Counted from the stretch's first letter, positions 50,001 to 62,934 are shown. The stretch is 64,000 bases of DNA from Pardosa pseudoannulata (GCA_032207245.1 CM063503.1:105109756-105173755); one strand, 5' to 3'. Notes: a model not told the origin generated them from the sequence alone. A program made the numbers and translations.

Positions 50001-52373
50001 TTCCTGCATGACGGACTGTAAATCGTTATGCATATGTTTTTAATTGTAATTCATTGACAGAATAATAAATGCATGAGGGGTTGATTATAATTTTTATCAT
50101 TCGCAAAAAGGCTTGATTTATGTTTTAAAAATATTTTTTTCTTTCTATCAAGTAATTACAATTCTTAATTACAAAACACTGATTTTTTTTTAATTTCACG
50201 GAGGTAACATCGATTTTAATGTAGCATTAAAGCACCTTTGGTAAAGTAACTTAACTGCCAATTTATTAAATTACACGCTTCTTTAGATACATAAGGGTTA
50301 AACATACGATTACTTTCTTAATGAGAAATGATTGAATGCGGTTTAACAAATGATACATAAAAAAGAAAATTACAAGTGTTACATATTTTAACGCCTCTTT
50401 CAATTTGCTATGATAAAAACGGGTTGATAAAAATTGCCTTTTACTCATGATATTTCAAATTGTACCAAATTGATTTTCACTTATGGAAGATGTGCTGTTT
50501 GTCTGATCAATTTTATTCTGAAATGAAATTTCTGGAAAGAATTTTAACATTACATTTCCTAAGTTTCTAATGATCGATTAACAGAACAATGTATTTTCTG
50601 ACAAAAAAAGAGTTAGACCATCAATCACATAATCATTGATTTCATTGAACACAGTATACCATTTTAAACACTGGGACAAAAGTAAATTTTCTAGAGTCTA
50701 ATTGAAAAATCTATCACATAAGTGTCGAGAAATAATTTTGTGGGGGAATTTTCTCTTACATTAAAATACAATGTCTAAAACGAGTGCATAGTTTAAAAAT
50801 GAGGTTAAGATTTATCAGAGTTTTTAGGTGAAGTTATTGGGTGCATAAAATCGGTAAATATAGTAGATATCTATTTGTATAAAACATCATATCCTAAATA
50901 AGCACGCTTATATAAATAAGTATCGATTCATATAGTTAAATTTTGCTTCAAAATGCGTTTATATATATGTTGTACTATGAGATTTTACCTAAAAACTCAT
51001 AATTTTCTTTAATAAAGGTGAGTCCATGATTTGAAATTAAATAATAATCCCAAGAAAATAACTTCATATTGAATTAACTTCATATTGAAGTAATGACAGT
51101 GAATTTTTAATACTTATTCCAGCAATCCAAATTGTCTCAAAAACGGTGGTAAAATAACAAATTTTATTTTGCTTTTACGTATAAGGTAACGAGAATATAA
51201 GATTGAATGAAATGGTGTTAGTGACAGATTTCTTTTCTTTATTAAGCCAGTGTTGCATGATGCAGTGATTTTTCCATAAGTTTATATAACCCTTTCGCTA
51301 ATGTAGATGTGTTCAGTATGAACATTTAACACACGCACACATGTATGTGTGTTTAGTTTAAATTTTACTTTAATTACAAATAACAAAAAGAAACAATGAC
51401 AAATTGATCGTGCTGAGAAAGAACACTTTTCTGATCATCTTCGTATAGAACATTGAATTTGAGCCTATCCCTAACCTGAAAGCTATTACAGAATTATAGG
51501 ATTTATTTTACTTTAAACTATGTCCGACACGAAACTGATTTTTAATTAAATGAATCACATGTGGAGATTGTGAAACCTTTCTTTCCTTATAAATTATGTA
51601 CCTATCAAATGATAGGTTTAAATATGTATTATTAATACTAGCATATTTATCATTAGTATAATCAATGGTAAGCTGATCAAAAATGCTTATATCTGAACTA
51701 CATACTACAAAATGCATAATACAAATGTATTTCATCCTGCATTGAATCCAAATAATTACTAGTTAAGCGATAATAAATTTATCTTCATGAATGTTTATAA
51801 TGAGACAACAGAATAATTAAACTTTTCATTCAAGTTGGTAATAATGACATAATGATATTGCTTTGAAGAGGCATTTTAAAAGACATACTTTAACTGGTTG
51901 AATTATTAGAACTCAAATTATCAAGTTCTAAAATATGCATCTTGTACATAAAACATTCAACAAAACGTGTAGTCAGAAATTATACAAATATAAGGTTATA
52001 ATTAGAAAAATTACTATTTTATTCAAATATGAATGTAGAATATAATGAGATTTCATCCATTGTCAATATTCTCAAGAATTTGTATAATGTTTTGAAAGAA
52101 AGAAAATTAAAAGTGTATTTCTAGAAATTAAGAGAACTTTCAGTATTTTACCAGCAATGATATGTTATGTACCCACATGTCATTTTCCTGTTAAATAAAA
52201 TTGGCGTCATACCCTCCTATTTTCAAAACTAAAGACGCCACATCTGAAAGATTTAGTGGCAATCAGTCTATAACCTGAATTCTCACTGTTGTAAAGATAG
52301 CTTATGCATTTTCTTTTAATAACACCATGATAAATCAAACGCTTATAAATGTATATTTAAAAAACGATCGTAA
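47050..52373. other. AT-rich DNA, no gene seen
   Basis: About 5.3 kb with only short unsupported frames (for example 48096-48287 minus, 49341-49544 plus, 50266-50448 minus, 51508-51735 minus). A C run lies at about 49511-49523. No repeats were recognised. Confidence 0.6.
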
Positions 52374-52377
52374 TTAA

Positions 52378-53002
52378 CACTAGATTTATGGATGTTGATC
52401 ATATACCTCTTTTTGCTCAAGTGAGCCAATTTGTCAAATAAGAAAACTTAAGTTTTTTGCAAAAAAAAGTTCCAAATTTAAAATAAAATGTTTATCATAA
52501 AAAATTCATGGAAAACATTTTTCATATAAATCTATTTTTGAAATACATTTTCTGCAAACATTTCTATTACATTTAGCACAGTGGTTTCTACATCTGTTTC
52601 TTTTGCTCGATTGTTGAACTTGACAATTCTTCCGTGAGTCTGTAGCATGAATTTCTGGTACTGGAATGGACGTGTTCTCGACTCCTCTATATTTATTTCT
52701 TAGCTCTTCAGCCAACAAAAAATAGTCGTAGTTGACTGTTGCCCAGGCCTGTTAGGACCAATAAATTTCATGTTATATGATTAACTGCTAAACCATTCTA
52801 CGAGTCAAATTGGCTCAACCGTGAGAATAGGTATACCACATTTAATAATGCCAAATGAAGGGGGTCTACGTGGAAGAGGGATGAAATTTTTTATATTTAT
52901 GTAACTAAAACCAACGTATGTTTTTGAAAAGTGATATTAAAATTTTATATATAGTGATCAAATTTTTAATGAGTCAAATTGTCTCAGTCCGTAAATCTAG
53001 TG
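52378..53002 (-). mobile_element. Short piggyBac-type element, family 2
   Basis: Flanked by TTAA (52374-52377 and 53003-53006), with inverted ends CACTAGATTTATGGA at the left and, on the other strand at the right, CACTAGATTTACGGA. Its 625 bp include a near-palindrome of the form GAGnCAAnTTGnCTC at 52802-52816 and 52971-52985, and a weaker version at 52423-52437. The ends are unlike those of the 20-kb family. It keeps the C-terminal transposase coding end only. Confidence 0.9.
52506..52750 (-). pseudogene. piggyBac-like transposase C-terminal remnant, family 2
   Basis: The minus-strand frame ends at 52506 and reads back through about 70 residues: LAEELRNKYRG, a linker with SIPVPEIHATDSRKNC, and a Cys-rich end NRCRNHCAKCNRNVCRKC followed by a short tail. 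Dense Cys pairs at the very C-terminus, close to the 3' terminal repeat, match the zinc-binding domain of piggyBac-like transposases. Codons upstream can extend the frame slightly (to about 52750) without a good start. The catalytic domain is deleted. The Cys/His pattern looks intact here, unlike in family 1. Confidence 0.75.
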
Positions 53003-53006
53003 TTAA

Positions 53007-54297
53007 GTTCAATCGGTATTTCAAATTTTCAAATGAATATTGCTGAAAACAACTGGAAATCTAAAACTTTACTGTCTAGTCTAAGCAGAAAACGGGAAAT
53101 AAGAAATGAGAATAAATCTATTAGTTTAAAAATAATGAACAAATTGAAAATTCGATGTTGCTACAGGAATGAACATCAGAAATATCTTGTATATGAATAG
53201 ATCAGTTTTGTAGTGCAAACTAATTGTTAATTATCAATTTTTAAAATAAAATTGAATTTTGTCAGATTATATTCGTATAGCTAAATATCGTATAGTATTT
53301 TCTAAAGTGAACAATGTTCACTGAAATATTAAAGTATATTTCAGTTCAATATTGAAGTTTAATTCTGATATTTATCTGACAGAAATGTTTAGTATATACA
53401 ATGAAACTTAAATATTTTATGAAGTATTTCCCGAATTTAAGCTTTTAACAATGTTATAACGCAATATATTTTTCTTTTAATTATTTTAATCGTCTTTTGG
53501 TATTTCTATTTACAACACTGCAGAAAAATTAGCCGTTTTAGTCCGAGAACTAGGCATACGAGTCTATTACTCATTCTAAGGAATAATCTTAAATAGAGAA
53601 TCAAATGCAAATACTCTTTTTTTAAAGTTCATGAAACTAATCACTACAGACAGTCAGAACTATTGGAACAGAATGTATCCTTAAATATAAATTCAACATA
53701 AGTACATATAAAATTCTATTTGTCTCATTTTAGTTTTACTTTCAATGCTAAGAACATTGAACAGGTTAAATGATTATGTCGTAAATTAAAAGCTGAATTA
53801 ATTCAGTTATATTTAAAATATTATAAATGTGTTTAAAATGTAAAGATTTAGTATTTATTGTAGAAGCAGAATAAAGGGACTAATACCGCTTTCAACTCGT
53901 ACTAAACAGATGGAAACACGCAGATTTAAAAAAAATCTTTTAAAAAGCTTTACTTTATTTACAAACGCAACTGTCATTTGTTGATAATTCATGCAAGTAT
54001 GTACGAAGAAATGTTTATATCTAGGTTTATTCGCTGGTAGTGTTTACATTTTACCTTGGAAATCGTGAGGGGGAATTCCTGCTAATCGTATTCTTGCACC
54101 ATAGAGACAGGAATTTTTTGGAATAGACAGGTTTATGAATGTCGTTAGTCTTATGGATTAGAGACTGTCGTACATTAACAAAGACTTATTAAATTTCTTA
54201 ATTAAATCCCAAAGCTACAAAAGTTTTAAGTTTCCCTTCGAATGCTCCAAATTCTCTTAAATTACCAGTAATCTTATCCAAATTAATGAGTTTATAA
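53007..54297. other. AT-rich DNA, no gene seen
   Basis: No supported feature. Confidence 0.6.
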
Positions 54298-54594
54298 ACA
54301 CTAAACATACCAACACTTAATACATACCTATTCCTACCGTAGCCGGTTAAATGACCGGACTTTATTTTTCTGATTACAAATGTATGAAATATGAAAATTG
54401 GAAGGGAATAGACAAATAAACTATTATAATTAAACAAAATTGTATATTGTCAGTTTTTATGTATTGCAAACACAAAGAATAAGAATTTTCAATTTATTTC
54501 CCATCGCAATTTTTTACATAAACCTTATGGGTCATTTGACCCATTATATGGTATGTTTAGTGTGAAATTGTACACCTGGAAAGTTAAGAGTTAA
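54298..54594. mobile_element. Palindrome-bearing repeat, probable third piggyBac-like family
   Basis: A perfect 15-bp inverted repeat, ACACTAAACATACCA (54298-54312) and its complement (54549-54563), encloses two further palindromes: CCGGTTAAATGACCGG (54343-54358) and a perfect ATGGGTCATTTGACCCAT (54527-54544). TTAA lies at 54591-54594 on the right. The layout (TTAA, inverted repeat, subterminal palindrome) resembles the other two families, but I could not fix the left end and saw no transposase piece; the minus-strand frame 54198-54437 has no motif. Confidence 0.5.
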
Positions 54595-56417
54595 ACAGGA
54601 ATGAATAGTAATTCTAGAAATTGTCAAGCTACACTCAACGTTCCACTTGCTAAAACAAGACGCTGAGTTACTCAATATTAGAGCTCAAGATTGTCTTTAT
54701 ATATTGTAAAGCAAAATATTACAATTACACGAAAATAGAAATCTCAAAATTAGTATAGCTCCAGAACAAGCATTGACAACGTACTTAAAGACTATTTTGG
54801 AGACCAACTAGTATCTGGTGCAGTTAGGCATGTATATATATACAGCATGATGTAGTATACCGATGTTGGATGCATATGAATCTGTCTAAGTGTGTGCTTT
54901 CAGTTTTTCATGAAAGCTACTGCCCCGTGTCCTTCATTTTAAACTACTTAGCAAAATATCACAAATACTTAGAAACAATAACTCTAAGTTTAGTTCATAG
55001 CAAAATTTAAATAGATTGCCTCTCATAGATGCAAGTAAATTAAACTAATCCTTCAGTGTCCTATCAATTATAGATATATTATGAATAATATAATATATTA
55101 TGATAAATCGTAGTATTCTAAGATGCGACCTCCAAAAAAACTAGAAATTTAAATATAGAAATTCTCATAAACCATATACATTAGCTACAAAAAATACCTC
55201 CATTATCATAAGAATTTTCTGACCATTAAACATTGCATATTAAAGCCTTAAATCTAATAAATACTCATTCTACTCATTCATAATCAAGCAGGATAATCTA
55301 GAAATTCTAGAAAATACGGCTAATATATTACATAAATTAACTTTAAATCTAATATGGATAGTGAAAACAGCTACAGTTTTATGCCCTTGTGATTTTTGAA
55401 TTTCTAAAATTAAAAATAATTTATCTGAATAAATTGAGACATGTTGCGAAATTCATTAAGATGGAAAAGTTTTAAGGCTTCTTCAAAGGCATAAAAAAGA
55501 ATTCTGTATTGTAATTTTTCAATAGAGATTTGCATTCAGATGTTTGCATTCAGAAACTTATACAATTTGAAAATAAAAATTCAAATTATAAATTAGTCAA
55601 TAAAAAATTTATGATTAGAGATTTAAAACACCAATAACTTCCTCTGCTAGGCAGTAACTTCACATTTAAAATTTTAAGACTAGGGGGTATAATTGTAGAT
55701 AATACTTTTTGCCGAGTCATCATCCAGAAAGTTTTACATACACTAGTTCTACTTTAATTATTTATACGAATTGTGAATTCCATTAACTATTCAATAAAGT
55801 TAAGTTATTTTGTTTTTTCTTTCAAGTTATGAATAATCAATTGTTACGATATAATAAATTTCTAAATAAATAACTTTCATAAAGTTTCACCGGGTGAAGC
55901 TTATGGTATCCTATTATACCGAATAAATACTGTAATAATGAACTAGAAATCAATATTTTCACGATTCCATTTGTGCATAAATTATTACTTCATAGCTCTA
56001 ATACATGTTAAAATTTTGCTGCACACACAAAATTTTTATAGAATAACTTATTAAAAAGCATAAAAATCAAAGGGGGATTTAATGTAGTACACCGACAATT
56101 TGAGTACTTTTTGATTAAACTGTTTATTAATTTCCTAAACTATTTGTTTAATATTTATGTATAACGAAAGATTAAGACACTATACAGAATAGATAAAATA
56201 CGAATGAAATAATATGACCTAGTTATAAAAATTCAACTTCAATAATGTAAAGAAACTAACCACACTTTTCTTTATTTCAAGTTGCTTAAATGATAAAACG
56301 TCTGACTAAAATGCATCTAAAAGGGATTTATCAGAAACTATAAAGTAGAATTAATTTAGATATATTTTGTTTTCACTATAGACAGATCATTCGATAAAAT
56401 AGGCACGATATCTTTTC
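54595..56417. other. AT-rich DNA, no gene seen
   Basis: No supported feature. Confidence 0.6.
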
Positions 56418-56595
56418 TTCAGTCTAAGATTATCGAATAGGTACGATGCTTCACTTCTGTTGCGAGCCTATGGATTGTAATCCCCCTATTAGCACAAATG
56501 TTCGTAGTTTGAAATAAGCTTTAAGCAAACTATACCATTCTCATGCCTCGTGTAGCAAGAAAGTAATCCGAAGTGCTCCCAACCAACCATAATAC
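56418..56595 (+). mobile_element. Old diverged SINE (copy G)
   Basis: Plus-orientation copy. TCGAATAGGTACGATGCT (A-box region), GGATTGTAATCCC (B-box region), CAAATGTTCGTAGT, AAGCTTTAAGCAAACTATACC and CCTCGTGTAGCAAG appear in the order and spacing of copy B, with many substitutions. The antisense frame over it (56489-56677) is incidental. Confidence 0.75.
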
Positions 56596-57834
56596 TTTGT
56601 TTTTGCCATATACCTGACCTTACAAGGATAAAAACCCGTATAATGATATAATACATAAGACTACACAAAACTAACAATTAAATATGACAAATAAGATAAC
56701 AGATTTTAAGGCAAAATATTTAGTGCAAAACAATCCTCTTCAATATAAAATGTCTAGAATATGCGACTAAAGATTTATTAATGTCAACTAATCTTTGAAA
56801 TGATGAACTTCACTGAAACAATAAGGACATTGTTTTAATATTTTTATGCACTTTCTGAAAAGAAATTAGAATAGTTATTTTACCTATAATATAGCTAGTT
56901 TCATTTAGCAGTTCTATTTTATGTTTTAGAAATGAACATTTTTATGTTGCTAATTTTATGAGAAATTCCTTTGAAAATCTATTACATAATTGTCTATATT
57001 TAGACTTCATTAAAAGACAAAAGGTTGTTCCGCATTTCTTTGATTTTAAACACGGCACTGTCTGCATTGATAACTATCAAACACTCAAGGATAATATATG
57101 AAAAATAATTTAATAGAATATTTCAAAGATTCATAGTAACCAATATACAATCAACATAAGCAACAACTGCTCATTTCTTTATAGGAAACTGCATTCCTTT
57201 TTCCGTACTACAAAAACTGATGCTGAACACTGGATTTGTTGTTTTGTAACCTCAGTAAATTTCTGATACACTAGTTCAAATTTAGATGATTATAAATGTT
57301 AAATTGGCACTGAAAGTCTCGTAAGTATGCGTTTGTATTATCACACTCCATCAATATTCATATTACATATATTAACACATCATTATTCATTAACCATCTT
57401 TGTAAATGTTTACCAAGCTAAAATCCTTCAGTGAAATTTAATTTCTTAAACTTAATGAAATTTTTAATTTTATTTCTCTGTTAATAATTTATTAAAACAT
57501 TTTCAATGACAACAATCATGTTTTCCATACTCTTGTGGTCTTTATAAATCGTAAATGTTAATCGTAATGCTGAATAAGTTGTGAAATGCATTAAAAGAGA
57601 TTGTTTTACCAGAATTATAGTTCCAATAAATGTCTTTTATCAAAAAATCTATATGACAAATGTTAGTTTACTAGAGAATCTCCACATCATTGCATAACTA
57701 AATGCAGTTTGTTATATAAGCAAACAGTGTATATTGTTAAATGCTTGAATCAGTTTAATCTGTCTAGAGTTCACCTATAATCCAGCTGGAAAATCCAGTG
57801 ATTTTCTGGCAGATATCTAAACCGAAAGTGCATA
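56596..57834. other. AT-rich DNA, no gene seen
   Basis: No supported feature. Confidence 0.6.
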
Positions 57835-57839
57835 AATAC

Positions 57840-58202
57840 CATTTCCTTTCTTAACGGTAAAGTAGCCTGTAGTTACACAATATCAGTGGAATTTATGCAA
57901 GACTGGCGAATTATAAAAAATATCTGTGCAAAGGTCTTTGTTAAAAACAGATTTAATCAAAAACATACCCAATAATTGAAAAGTTAAAGCATTGTTGCGA
58001 ACAACATCTGTTACAGCTACCAAATTATCAGCGTACTTGCATTCTATCCACCCACTTCACACGAGCTTTATTACGGTCGTGAAGCTTAAAATTTTATTTA
58101 AATACATTTTCATAAACACTATATCATCTTGCAACATTTCAAATCTAAACGGAATGAACATTTTGAAAGAAAATGTACGGCCAGGTACTTTACCTGTTAA
58201 CA
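57840..58202 (-). repeat. 3' LTR of the copia element
   Basis: Aligns with 62935-63337 over its length through blocks such as CATTCTATCC.CCCAC.TCACAC (58041 region) and CCAGGTACTT (58181-58190). It ends GTTAACA on the right. Its outer left end reads CA where the other LTR reads TG, two transitions. It is about 40 bp shorter than the partner through deletions. Short frames across it are meaningless. Confidence 0.88.
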
Positions 58203-58204
58203 AA

Positions 58205-58224
58205 TTTCCTCCCCCCTCTCCTTT
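58205..58224 (-). other. Polypurine tract
   Basis: A pyrimidine run on the plus strand (purine on the minus strand) sits 2 bp inside the 3' LTR. This is the expected position of the primer for plus-strand DNA synthesis. Confidence 0.85.
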
Positions 58225-58869
58225 CATCTTTTAAGGAAAGAAAGTTTATAAGATCTCATTGCTACTTTTCAAAAACTATGGAGACTCTTATTGAAGTTTT
58301 GAACAACAATTTACAAAAATTTGTTAGCATGATATCTTTTCACAATATAAAACTAATCTAACTAAGATATACCATTACGCAACGATTACTACAAAAAAAA
58401 AGTTCAAACGTCAGAAGGAAAAAATTATGCTTACTGGTTTTAAATACGTAATTATACAGTTACAATACAATCTAGAGTAGTAAAAAGTCCGTATTTCCCC
58501 CGTTTTCCTATCCGTAGGTATATATGCTTGATTCATATTTGAACACTTTTCAACATAATAAACTTACTGTTAACATTCTGAAACACATTTACATTAATTT
58601 ACAGCTTCTTATAAAATGAGTATATAACATTTACAATTACCCATATACATTTATCAACTCAACATAAACTGACTTCATAACACTCAAGTTATTTACCGTA
58701 ACATTACAACATAATCTTAACTGTCACAATTGCAAACATTTAAGTTAAACATTTCAGTTCAGCCTAAACCATTTGCACTGTTTAAAAATTGAAACAAACT
58801 TAAGTTTTAATTAAAAGTGTCCATATACATAACATTAATGCTAGGCTAGTTTATTTTTCTGTATATATT

Positions 58870-59290
58870 CGTTCTTTGAATTTCTGTAATTCTTGTTTAT
58901 TTAGATGCTTTGTGAAAATATTGACTAAATTTAATTTGCTTTTTATATACTTTAAATGAAACAATTTGATATACTAGATCTCTCACGAAAAATAATTTCA
59001 CATCTATATGCTTTGTTCTCAGATTCTTGATTAGAGACTTAACAAATTCAATACAGGCTTGATTATCAGCCATTAATACATTTATTATGTCTTATGTAAT
59101 TAGTTTAGATTCTTTACATTCACCTAAATTTCTACAAATACACACTAATTCCTTAGCTATCTCTGTTAAAACCATAAATTCCGCCTCTATCGTAGGAAAT
59201 GCTATCGCTTTTTGCTTAGACCTTTACTCTATTTGGACTTTCCCCAAAAATATTATCTGTCCCCCGCATGGAATGTGATCATTATTCACT
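58870..59290 (-). pseudogene. copia RNase H domain relic
   Basis: Minus-strand reading gives KQKAIAFPTIEAEFMVL, then ADNQACIEF and LRTKHIDVKLFFVRD, matching the copia RNase H order (the Ser-Thr-Glu-Ala-Glu, Asp-Asn-Gln and Thr-Lys-His-Ile-Asp landmarks). An in-frame stop and frame slips interrupt it. Confidence 0.88.
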
Positions 59291-59399
59291 TATTCAACGT
59301 CTGACTAGGCTATTAAATTCAATTCTTGAAGGATTGGAAACCTAACAATTTAAACCTACCCAATGAACTGTTCCTGGTTCTTGCTGATATAGTGAAAAT

Positions 59400-60260
59400 T
59401 ATTTGTAGCATAGGCTATGTCCGGCCTAATTCTACTTGCTAAAAATGAGATAACCAATTGGATTTCTATATGGAATTTTTTTCCATCTGCCTTTTCAGCT
59501 TCGTTTATGAATATTGTTTCTTAATATGTACAATCTCTTTTGCTGTAGGAATCGAAGTTATTGGGAAATGGTATTCTTCGTATTTTTACATATCTTTTCA
59601 ATGTCATTGGACTGACCTACGAGAATTTCTCCATTATTTTTAGGAAAATTCACCCCCTCCCCCAAATAATCCTTCACTTTTCCTAGAATCGTAACAGCTT
59701 TACAATTTTCTTTACACCTGTTTCGCTTCTACCGAAAATCAGAATATCATCTACATATAGCAAGTACAATGTTTTTACTTAATATGAAACAGTTATACCA
59801 CAAAATATTTTCAAAACCTTACTAATTTTAAAAGCCATTTCCAGATTTATGTAAATGATATTACTCTGTTAAGCTTGCATAATTTTTTTTATCAGTTTCT
59901 AGAGGTAATCTTACTAGGATATATTGGTTTATTGGGGCCTGTAAATATGCACATAGACAACGCATTGCAGATTAAATCTCTAACAAAACAAAGCAAAAAA
60001 TATCCTAAAATTAATAGCAAGACTTGATACTTTGTCATAAGTTCCTTTTTTTTTGTATGATTACCTTGAGCTACAAGTCTTGTCTTATGTTTAACCTGTT
60101 GTTATGTTATGTTACCCTTGCTCGTTTGTTTTTATGTTAAAAACCCATCTGAAACCTAAAATTTTAGCGTTATCGGGTTCAGGTATTAAATCTCATACCT
60201 TTCTTTTCATTGTTTTTAGTTTGCATTGCTTTAATCTATTATCTTCTTTAAAGTGTTTAT
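59400..60260 (-). pseudogene. copia reverse transcriptase relic
   Basis: Minus-strand fragments in order: LIPEPDNAKILGFRWVFN near 60150-60200, VAQGNH-type segment near 60065, YVDDILIFGRSET at about 59725-59760 (the catalytic Tyr-Val-Asp-Asp box), and SRIRPDIAYATNY near 59400-59440. Several stops and frameshifts separate them. Palm-domain landmarks are present but the protein is not encodable. Confidence 0.9.
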
Positions 60261-60689
60261 ACAACATGTAAGTAGTCGAATTTGTTCATCAGCATTTAGT
60301 CATAATCTGCAGGCGAATTTTATGTTTCTATATGGTGTTTGTTCCCCACTTACAACACCACTATATTTTCGCGTGAAAAGTCTAATAGTCCATTTTGAAA
60401 TTTAATATTCTTTTCGCAATACTTATCAATCTCGTTTTCATGTTTTCTATGTAAAAAGTATTAGACCCTTTTTCGAGGGGGCACTTGCCTCAATCAATTT
60501 ACTATTCTGCTACTGTTCGCAGTAAATGTCAGTTTCTCATCTTTCCCCGCTGGGCCTGAATAGGTTTCGAGTGATATGTTTGGACATATATTCATTATCA
60601 TAGTTTATGTTGTCCAACCTCGGTTAATTCTTAGAGTCGGGAGTTGTAATTCACGTTCCTCGAATATTTCTTGATTGAAAATTTGATTT

Positions 60690-61500
60690 TGAACCTAACT
60701 TTTATTGTTTCCACCATTTTTAAAATTTAAGTCGATACCCTTTCATTCGAAGTGCATATCCTACTAAGATACCTGGTTTCACTCTTGCGTCAGAATACTT
60801 CCTTAAATTTTTGGGGACACCTCTGTAGACTTCGATTCCGAGAGAGTTTCATGGGTTTTACAGATGGATGTCCCTCCCCCCTCAAATAATTCTAAAAGTC
60901 CTATTTTGTTATTACATACTCTGTTCCAGCCTTAGACAAATGTAGTAGTGTATCAGACCAAAATCCCTAGCATTTTTATTCCATCCTTTGGGGGTAAAAT
61001 TTAATTTTTACACGATGTCATATTGTTCCGAGGTATATACATTTGTAAGTTCATGTTAAAACCTAGAGATTGAAAAATGCATTTTAAATTCTTTATTCAC
61101 GTACTTTGGATTATTAACAGAATGGATATTTTATTTTACTATCCAAGAATGTTTCTGCATGCTTTTGAAATTTAACAAAAGTGTAGTATTTCTGATTTGG
61201 ATTTTAGAAGAAAAACTGAATACTTTTGCAAGAAATCGTCAATTATGGTCATAAAATATCAATGTCCGTGGTTACTTAATTGGTAACAGACCACACAAAT
61301 CATCGTGAACTAAATAGTTTTTAGAGTGAAGAATTTGACTGGTTTAAAGCTAACACGTTTAAATTTGGTTTCTTTATGACCTACATTCACAAGCTGCTCT
61401 TTTAAGTTTAGGTAAACCAGAAATATTTGTTTTTACCATTTCCTTCAAGATTATGTGGTTAAATTTTGTGTACCATTCCTCTAAACTTTTACTGGCAAAA
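60690..61500 (-). pseudogene. copia integrase region relic
   Basis: Minus-strand reading gives LEEWYTKFNHI (about 61455-61490) for the pre-integrase zinc region, then a VHDDLCGLLP-like stretch near 61300 for the start of the integrase core, and VKPGILVGYALRMKGYRL (about 60730-60785), which matches the C-terminal copia segment before reverse transcriptase. Stops and frameshifts throughout. Confidence 0.85.
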
Positions 61501-62099
61501 TTTAACACTTTTTACTAGTTTAGTAATTTTAGATTTGACACTCGATTTAGAAATATTTGTCTTTACATATGATACATTTAAATGTAAAATCTTATTCACA
61601 TTTTATATACTTATCTGGATTGAATACTTATTCGTCATTTAAATATTTATTTGGATATATATATAACACATCTATGATACAATTTAGACGAGCATAACAA
61701 TTTTCTATAAATATCTACTTTTCTGTTATTGCCTAACACATTTTGCACCATTTTGGTGAATGAATGATCCCGATATTAAATTTCTGCGTAATTCACGTTT
61801 ATACAGTACATATTTAAGTAACAATTCTACAGTACGAAAAATTTTACAATACCTTTTAATTTAATGACTTGTTTGATCATTCACCGTTCCAGTTAGGTTT
61901 TGGTTGTAGAGGGTGATAAAGTCATCCAAGAATATGGATCTTTTAGAAAAAAAAGCGAGCCATCGTCGCTGAATCAAAAATTCAATATTCTTGTCTTTCA
62001 GTTGTAAGTACTTCCATCAAGAAACTCTGCCCTCTTCTGGAAATCTAAGTAGTATTTAAATTTTCGTTTCTTGCCATCCCACCTATTTCTAATTATTTT

Positions 62100-62600
62100 T
62101 ACAATGGACAATGTCTTAAAATGACACTTTTTATTGCAATGGAAACACTAGAGATTTTCCTTGAATTCTTTTTCGTGTGGTCGCCGTATATATTGCAATA
62201 GGATTGTCAGTTTTCCTTTCGGGAAGAAGGACAGCCGGCCTTCTTCCCGGAATAGTTCTGCCCATACCTTTTTAAGTTTATAATTTTTTTTGTTTCAGCG
62301 ATAAATGTTTAGTATTACATTCTCAGTTTCGTCAGGGAGTGGACGCAAGAGTTAGAAACACCTAACTTGCTCATCTATGAGGTGTCCAGATTTCTGAAAT
62401 TGTTCGTTGACCCAGTTTAATATGCCTTCATAGATGGCTCTTTTACCTTGCGGTTCCGGACGTAGACTATAAAATTCATTTATAAGTGCCATCGTCCTAG
62501 CTGTTCAATGGGGGAAGTAGTCTGAACTTTTTCCCTGCTATTACTGGAACTTCAATTTTTCTATCAACGGTCTAAGACTGTTGCTGACATTCGTAAAAAA
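62100..62600 (-). pseudogene. copia gag relic
   Basis: Minus-strand segments read RPEPQGKRAIYEGILNWV and FQKSGHLIDEQVRC (62350-62480), matching the capsid region of copia gag, and CFHCNKKCHFKT (about 62120-62155), a zinc-knuckle with the last Cys lost. Frames are interrupted. Confidence 0.78.
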
Positions 62601-62916
62601 AAAAATGTAACTTATGTTTTGTTTCTTATTTTGAAGTCATTATCTTGAAATCCCTTTAGTCTGGTTTGACCTCCTCTGCAACAATTTCCCTGCAGGTTCC
62701 GGTCAAGAAGTATAACTAATTTCTATACTTCACTGCGGAAAAATAAAATCTACTTAAGATCATATTCCAAAGGTGATCTCATCGGCTTCTCTTATTTTTA
62801 ATCCTTTAAGCTTAGGCAAGAGATAATAAACTATTAAAAAGTTCATTCTTCTGTCAACTAGCCCTGTACAACTCCTATGTACCCTCTATTAGTCACATCC
62901 CGGGATAGGGCGGGAC

Positions 62917-62930
62917 GGGGCCAATAACCA
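62917..62930 (-). other. Primer binding site candidate
   Basis: Four bases inside the 5' LTR the minus strand reads TGGTTATTGGCCCC. From memory, Drosophila copia has a very similar GGTTATGGGCCC segment here, primed by a fragment of initiator tRNA-Met. The match is partial because the copy has decayed. Confidence 0.65.
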
Positions 62931-62934
62931 TTTC

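Noticed and set aside
51300..51360. AACCCTTTCGCTAATG and nearby TTAACACACGC considered as a piggyBac end
   Set aside because: No inverted partner or second TTAA found at a reasonable distance.
47990..53600. Similar short strings near 48000 and 53565 (TCATTC.AAGGAATAATC)
   Set aside because: About 20 bases with no extension on either side.
57992..58361. Two overlapping frames at 57992-58234 and 58173-58361
   Set aside because: They translate the copia LTR and its polypurine tract in the non-coding direction.
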